Below, in pieces: positions 60,241 through 64,000 of a stretch of 64,000 bases of DNA. The notes under the pieces are model-generated. The model was not told the DNA's origin and made no database searches. It saw nothing but the letters and a program-made list of their open reading frames with translations. Made by a program: the position numbers and the translations under genes. The stretch lies in contig JAQJVL010000277.1 of assembly GCA_035578905.1 (NCBI GenBank), positions 248,001-312,000 on the forward strand, read 5' to 3'. The DNA comes from Stictocephala bisonia (lineage: Eukaryota; Arthropoda; Insecta; Hemiptera; Membracidae). How positions within the stretch are numbered: position 1 is the first letter of the stretch; each line of letters begins with the position of its first letter.

Positions 60241-60578
60241 TACGTAAGTCAGATAACGGTAACGTGAGTCAGACATCGGTAACCTGAGTCAGACAGCGGT
60301 ACTGTGAGTTAGACATCGATAAAAAGAGTCAGACATCGGTAACCTGAGTCAGACAACGGTACTGTGAGTTAGACATCGATAAGAAGAGTCAGATATCGAT
60401 AACCTGAGTCAGACAACGGTACGTGAGTCAGAGAATGGTGACGTGAGTCAGACATCGGTAACCTGAGTCAGACATCGGTAACGTGACTAAGATATGGATA
60501 AGAAGAGTCAGATATCAGTAATGAGAGACAAACCAAGTTAACAATGGTCAGACATCGGTACGTGAGTCAGATATCGAT
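60241..60578 (+). repeat. 20-bp tandem array, about 17 copies
   Basis: The unit is 20 bp with consensus GAGTCAGACATCGGTAACST. The first nine units are exactly in phase; later ones shift by single-base deletions and decay. A four-unit pattern (TGAGTT...CGAT then AAGAGTC) recurs, suggesting 80-bp block duplication. Confidence 0.93.
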
Positions 60579-62715
60579 CTGGATCAAGAAAGTATTAACA
60601 AAGTCTACTTCTAAATGTATATAAAATCCTCAATTCTTACAATTATAGGTTTTGCGCTTTTTCTTCATTATTGTCATGGATTGTTGAGTGATTTTTTTAA
60701 TACCTATTAGAGGTAAGTTTACACGGTAAAATAAAATTTATATTGAAATGAATAGTTAAAATAAAACATAATGAACTAGACATTTTTGTTAATGGTTACT
60801 TTAATATTGTTGGCAAATTTTAAACACCTCTAATATCTATACAGTATATGTGTTGATTATGAGATTATAGTAATGATTGATTGTTCATCAGAATATATTT
60901 TAACTTGTGGAAACTATCATAGAAAATTAGATAATGATATGTTGCTGCTATGCTATATTGTTGATTCACGCCGCAGTCGGAACGCAAACAGTTCAGTGGG
61001 AACGAAATTTGGACAGAGGCTCACACAATAGACGCCAACAGGTGGGAAACAAAGATGAGATAAAAGAACTGACAAATGAAGGTCCTGTCAACAATGGAGA
61101 AGGCGAGACAGGTGTAGTGGCATTATAGTCCGAGCCAAGAAATAATGCATCTCAGAAGCCAATAGCTCAACACGATTGAACCACTTACTATGGTACTATC
61201 GATAAGTACTGTACCATATATAGGGTAAATAAATTAAAAGTTCACAATACTAAGTAAAAGCATATAAATGCCCAAAATAAGTAATAAATTATTATTCCGT
61301 GTACATCAGTGGTGCAAAGAGAAAAAAATTCTTCCAATTATCATGAAATTATAATGATCTATTGCACCATCTTACCTTGTGGAGTGAATCAACTTCAATT
61401 ATTAGTCTACTAATAACATCATGTACATCCACGAATATAAAATATCTGAAAACAACCACAAATAAATAAAGAAAATTTTTAAATAATATGAAAACTACGA
61501 CAAGTATTTTCTTACAAACTTAGTCAAACGATTTTATTGCATTATATGAAATAATATATTCTAAGTAAAGAATTACTCCGATGCTTTATGTTCTGTCGGC
61601 AGCTTAAACGTTTGTTTTACTCAACACTGTTTTGTATAGTATAAATAAAGTAAGGGTTATGTCTGTGAAATGTAAGGAATGTGGTATACAATATTTTAAA
61701 ATGTTCCTTTTCGTACAGCAGAGAATCCGAAACTAATTTGTTTGTCTGTCCGTAACGCTCAAACGGGAGTATAATTTGTGCAGACGTAAAAAGATGCTTT
61801 TAACGAATTTTTTTTCTTGATTATATGCGTGCATGGGAAATATATATACGCTCTTCGGATCTTCGTATTCGAAGTCTCCATCATACGGTGGCCAGAAATA
61901 TTAGCAAATGATTTTATTGCAAATGTTTGTTTTATGACGTAATTTATTTATTTTGATTTGAATCTTAAAATACAATCTCGACAGAATGGTCAAATTTGTC
62001 ATATGGTGTCTGTTTGTGACGTTGTGGGTTATTTTTGAATCAAGCTGTATTAAGGCGCGCCATGCTGAAATGTACCACATACACTGTGGTACGATTATAA
62101 ATTAAGCCTCTTGCATGAATAGAACTATAAATGGTTACCATTAATTAATGAAGATCCAAAATACGTAGTTTGGATATCACGACTCTGATGTTGGTCAGTG
62201 GGCTATTGACGAATCTCTCCAAGAATAAGTCTGAACGACTACACGTTGTCTTATAAACTGAATGATTGAGTGGAGATGGATGAAAGAATATTCATCATAT
62301 AAAGAATCGTTTTTATGGGCATAGTACGCTTTTAAAAGCTGCCACCAGTTAAGATTCAATTCCAGTTTAACCAATTAAAACATAATCTTCTACTCCAGGG
62401 AGGCCTTTTTGCTACCGATTATGAACTTCCTTATTCGACTTAAACATGGATTTAGTAAGAGGTAAACGTTCTAAGGATAGAGGCTGTTCCCATACAGTTG
62501 ACCACTCCTTTATTCAACCTGTCTATAATACAAACTACAGTACAAGGATTTTCTGGACAATAGCTTTTACTAAATCCATCAGAATGGAAACAATTTACAA
62601 CAAATTAAAAATCTCAAGCCCATAACACAAGCTGAATTCAAAATATCTTGGTAATCAAATTTAGTATATCACGTTTACTAAACCTCACACCAGAGTCGCT
62701 CGTCTTTGTACTCTC
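60579..62715. other. Non-coding stretch with one signal-peptide-like small frame
   Basis: AT-rich. The frame 60934-61128 (64 codons) begins MICCCYAILLIHAAVG, which could pass for a secretion signal. The rest is hydrophilic (WERNLDRGSHNRRQQ) and less AT-rich than the flanks. It could be a first exon or chance. Nothing else is recognisable here. Confidence 0.35.
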
Positions 62716-63320
62716 TTGTATACTTGTGTGTTACACTTGTGTCATGTGGTGTTACATTTGTGTCATGTAGTGTTTCACTTGTGTCATGTGGTGTTACACT
62801 TGTGTCATGTGGTGTTACATTTGTGTCATGTAGTGTTTCACTTGTGTAATGTGGTGTTACACTTGTGTCATGTGGTGTTACACTTGTGTCATGTAGTGTT
62901 ACACTTGTGTCACGTGATGTTATGTGGTGTTACACTTATGTCATGTGGTGTTTCACTTGTGTCATGTGGTGTTACACTTGTGTCATGTGGTGAAACACTT
63001 GTGTCATTTGTTAAACTTGTGTCATAAGTGAAACACCACCCTTGTATCGTGTGGTGTTTCACTTGTGTCATGTGGTATTTCACTTGTGCCATGTGGTGTT
63101 ACACTTGTGTTATGTGGTATTTCACTTGTGCCATGTGGTGTTTCACTTGTGCCATGTGGTGTTTCACTTGTGTCATGTGGAGTTTCACTTGTGTCATGTG
63201 GTGTTTCATTTGTGTCACGTGATGTTACACTTGTGCCATGTGGTATTTCACTTGTGCCATGTGGTGTTACACTTGTGTTATGTGGTGTTACAATTGTGTT
63301 ATGTGGTGTTTCACTTGTAA
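62716..63320 (+). repeat. 21-bp tandem array, about 28 copies
   Basis: The unit is GTGTTACACTTGTGTCATGT plus G, 21 bp (7 codons), with variants TTTCAC and GCCATG in the right half. A short inverted piece AAGTGAAACACCAC (63026-63039) breaks the array, followed by a decayed unit CTTGTATCGTGTGG. All open frames here (up to 149 codons, either strand) follow from the 21-bp period. Confidence 0.94.
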
Positions 63321-64000
63321 TTTCTACCAGCACGTACATAACACTATTACGTACATACATAATTAAGTAACAGCACTTAAATATAACTTTAGAGAGAATC
63401 CAACCCTTACCACAATATGTCAGCCACCAATGCATCCATACTTTACGTCCTTGGGTTGCCAGGGTTCTCATACATTTTCATAGTAAAATACGGACACCAG
63501 ATTTGCATGGGGGTCTGGTGGTGGTGGAGGGGTGGGCGTATTTTGTAAACTATCTTTTATTTTATGAATTTTATGATATGCGATTTGGATTGTTAAGTTG
63601 GGAACATTATACTAACGGCATTGTGATATTAAATTTTAATATTACAGCTATATTTTATTTTACAATTACAGAGTAATACAATACTAACAAATATGTTTTG
63701 TTTACTTTAAACAAATAGTTGTTAAAGTTTAATTTAAGACTAAATAAATTGTCATAAATCTCCTTGTCATAAAATTGGAAATGTTTAGGCATCACTTGTA
63801 CTAGTTGTACTGGTTGAAGACTGAAACCAGTCATATTTTTTTTAAAGTTATTGAAGAGATTACTTTTTTAAGTAAAGCACCATTGTTTTTAGTAGCTTCA
63901 ACAAATTCAGTACACGACATGTCACTTTAAGCTTTGCTGCTCAGAATAGCTTCGACCTTCTCCACTAAAAATCTATTCCAATCGAGAGTCCAGACATTTT
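63321..64000. other. Non-coding stretch to the window end
   Basis: No gene. It contains a G-rich segment near 63508-63538 (GGTGGTGGTGGAGGGGTGGG) and otherwise AT-rich sequence that continues beyond the window. Confidence 0.45.

Overview
The window looks like AT-rich, repeat-dominated nuclear DNA of an animal, most likely an arthropod and probably an insect. The evidence is a degenerate Penelope-like retroelement with a GIY-YIG domain, a TTAA-flanked DNA transposon with a transposase type common in insect genomes, a pogo/Tigger-like non-autonomous element, long uninterrupted microsatellites and many AT-rich non-coding stretches. No bacterial or organellar gene organisation is present. I cannot name the species. 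I found no host protein-coding gene I would defend. Nearly all long open frames lie inside tandem repeats whose period is a multiple of three.

Layout. 1-5.4 kb: AT-rich DNA with one fold-back element. 5.4-16.7 kb: tandem-repeat arrays of 36 bp, 78 bp (20 copies), 42 bp (81 copies with no length change), about 77 bp, about 35 bp and 153 bp (51 codons). The 42-bp and 78-bp arrays sit in long open frames of 1187 and 532 codons. 16.9-17.3 kb: a GC/CpG-richer patch with E-box and CRE motifs, the best promoter candidate. 18.3-23.1 kb: a small inverted-repeat element, a 163-bp array with a dimeric higher-order pattern, and one copy of a dispersed repeat. 25.6-36.6 kb: a 90-bp satellite of roughly 85 copies plus two detached blocks. 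It is interrupted by a 1.1-kb Kolobok-like insertion with TTAA duplication and by a 1.2-kb block carrying G-rich minisatellite in alternating orientation. 39.6-40.2 kb: an inverted second copy of the 22.5-kb dispersed repeat. 41.4-44.5 kb: a 133-bp array of about 23 copies. 44.55-44.98 kb: a pogo/Tigger-like MITE. 46.64-47.0 kb: a TA-flanked MITE carrying minisatellite and a 46-bp perfect palindrome. 47.5-50.1 kb: a nearly full-length but broken Penelope-like element on the minus strand, with a candidate hammerhead ribozyme just past its stop. 53.7-54.7 kb: an (AC)n/(GCAC)n tract nearly 1 kb long. 60.2 kb and 62.7 kb: 20-bp and 21-bp arrays.

The theme most worth follow-up is one G-rich minisatellite family (core GTACGTGTATGGGTGGG) at six separate loci in both orientations. 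It repeatedly abuts hairpins, and in one case lies inside a MITE with TIRs and a TA duplication. This suggests a minisatellite spread by, or expanding inside, small inverted-repeat elements. Tandem repeats together cover roughly a third or more of the window by my hand count.
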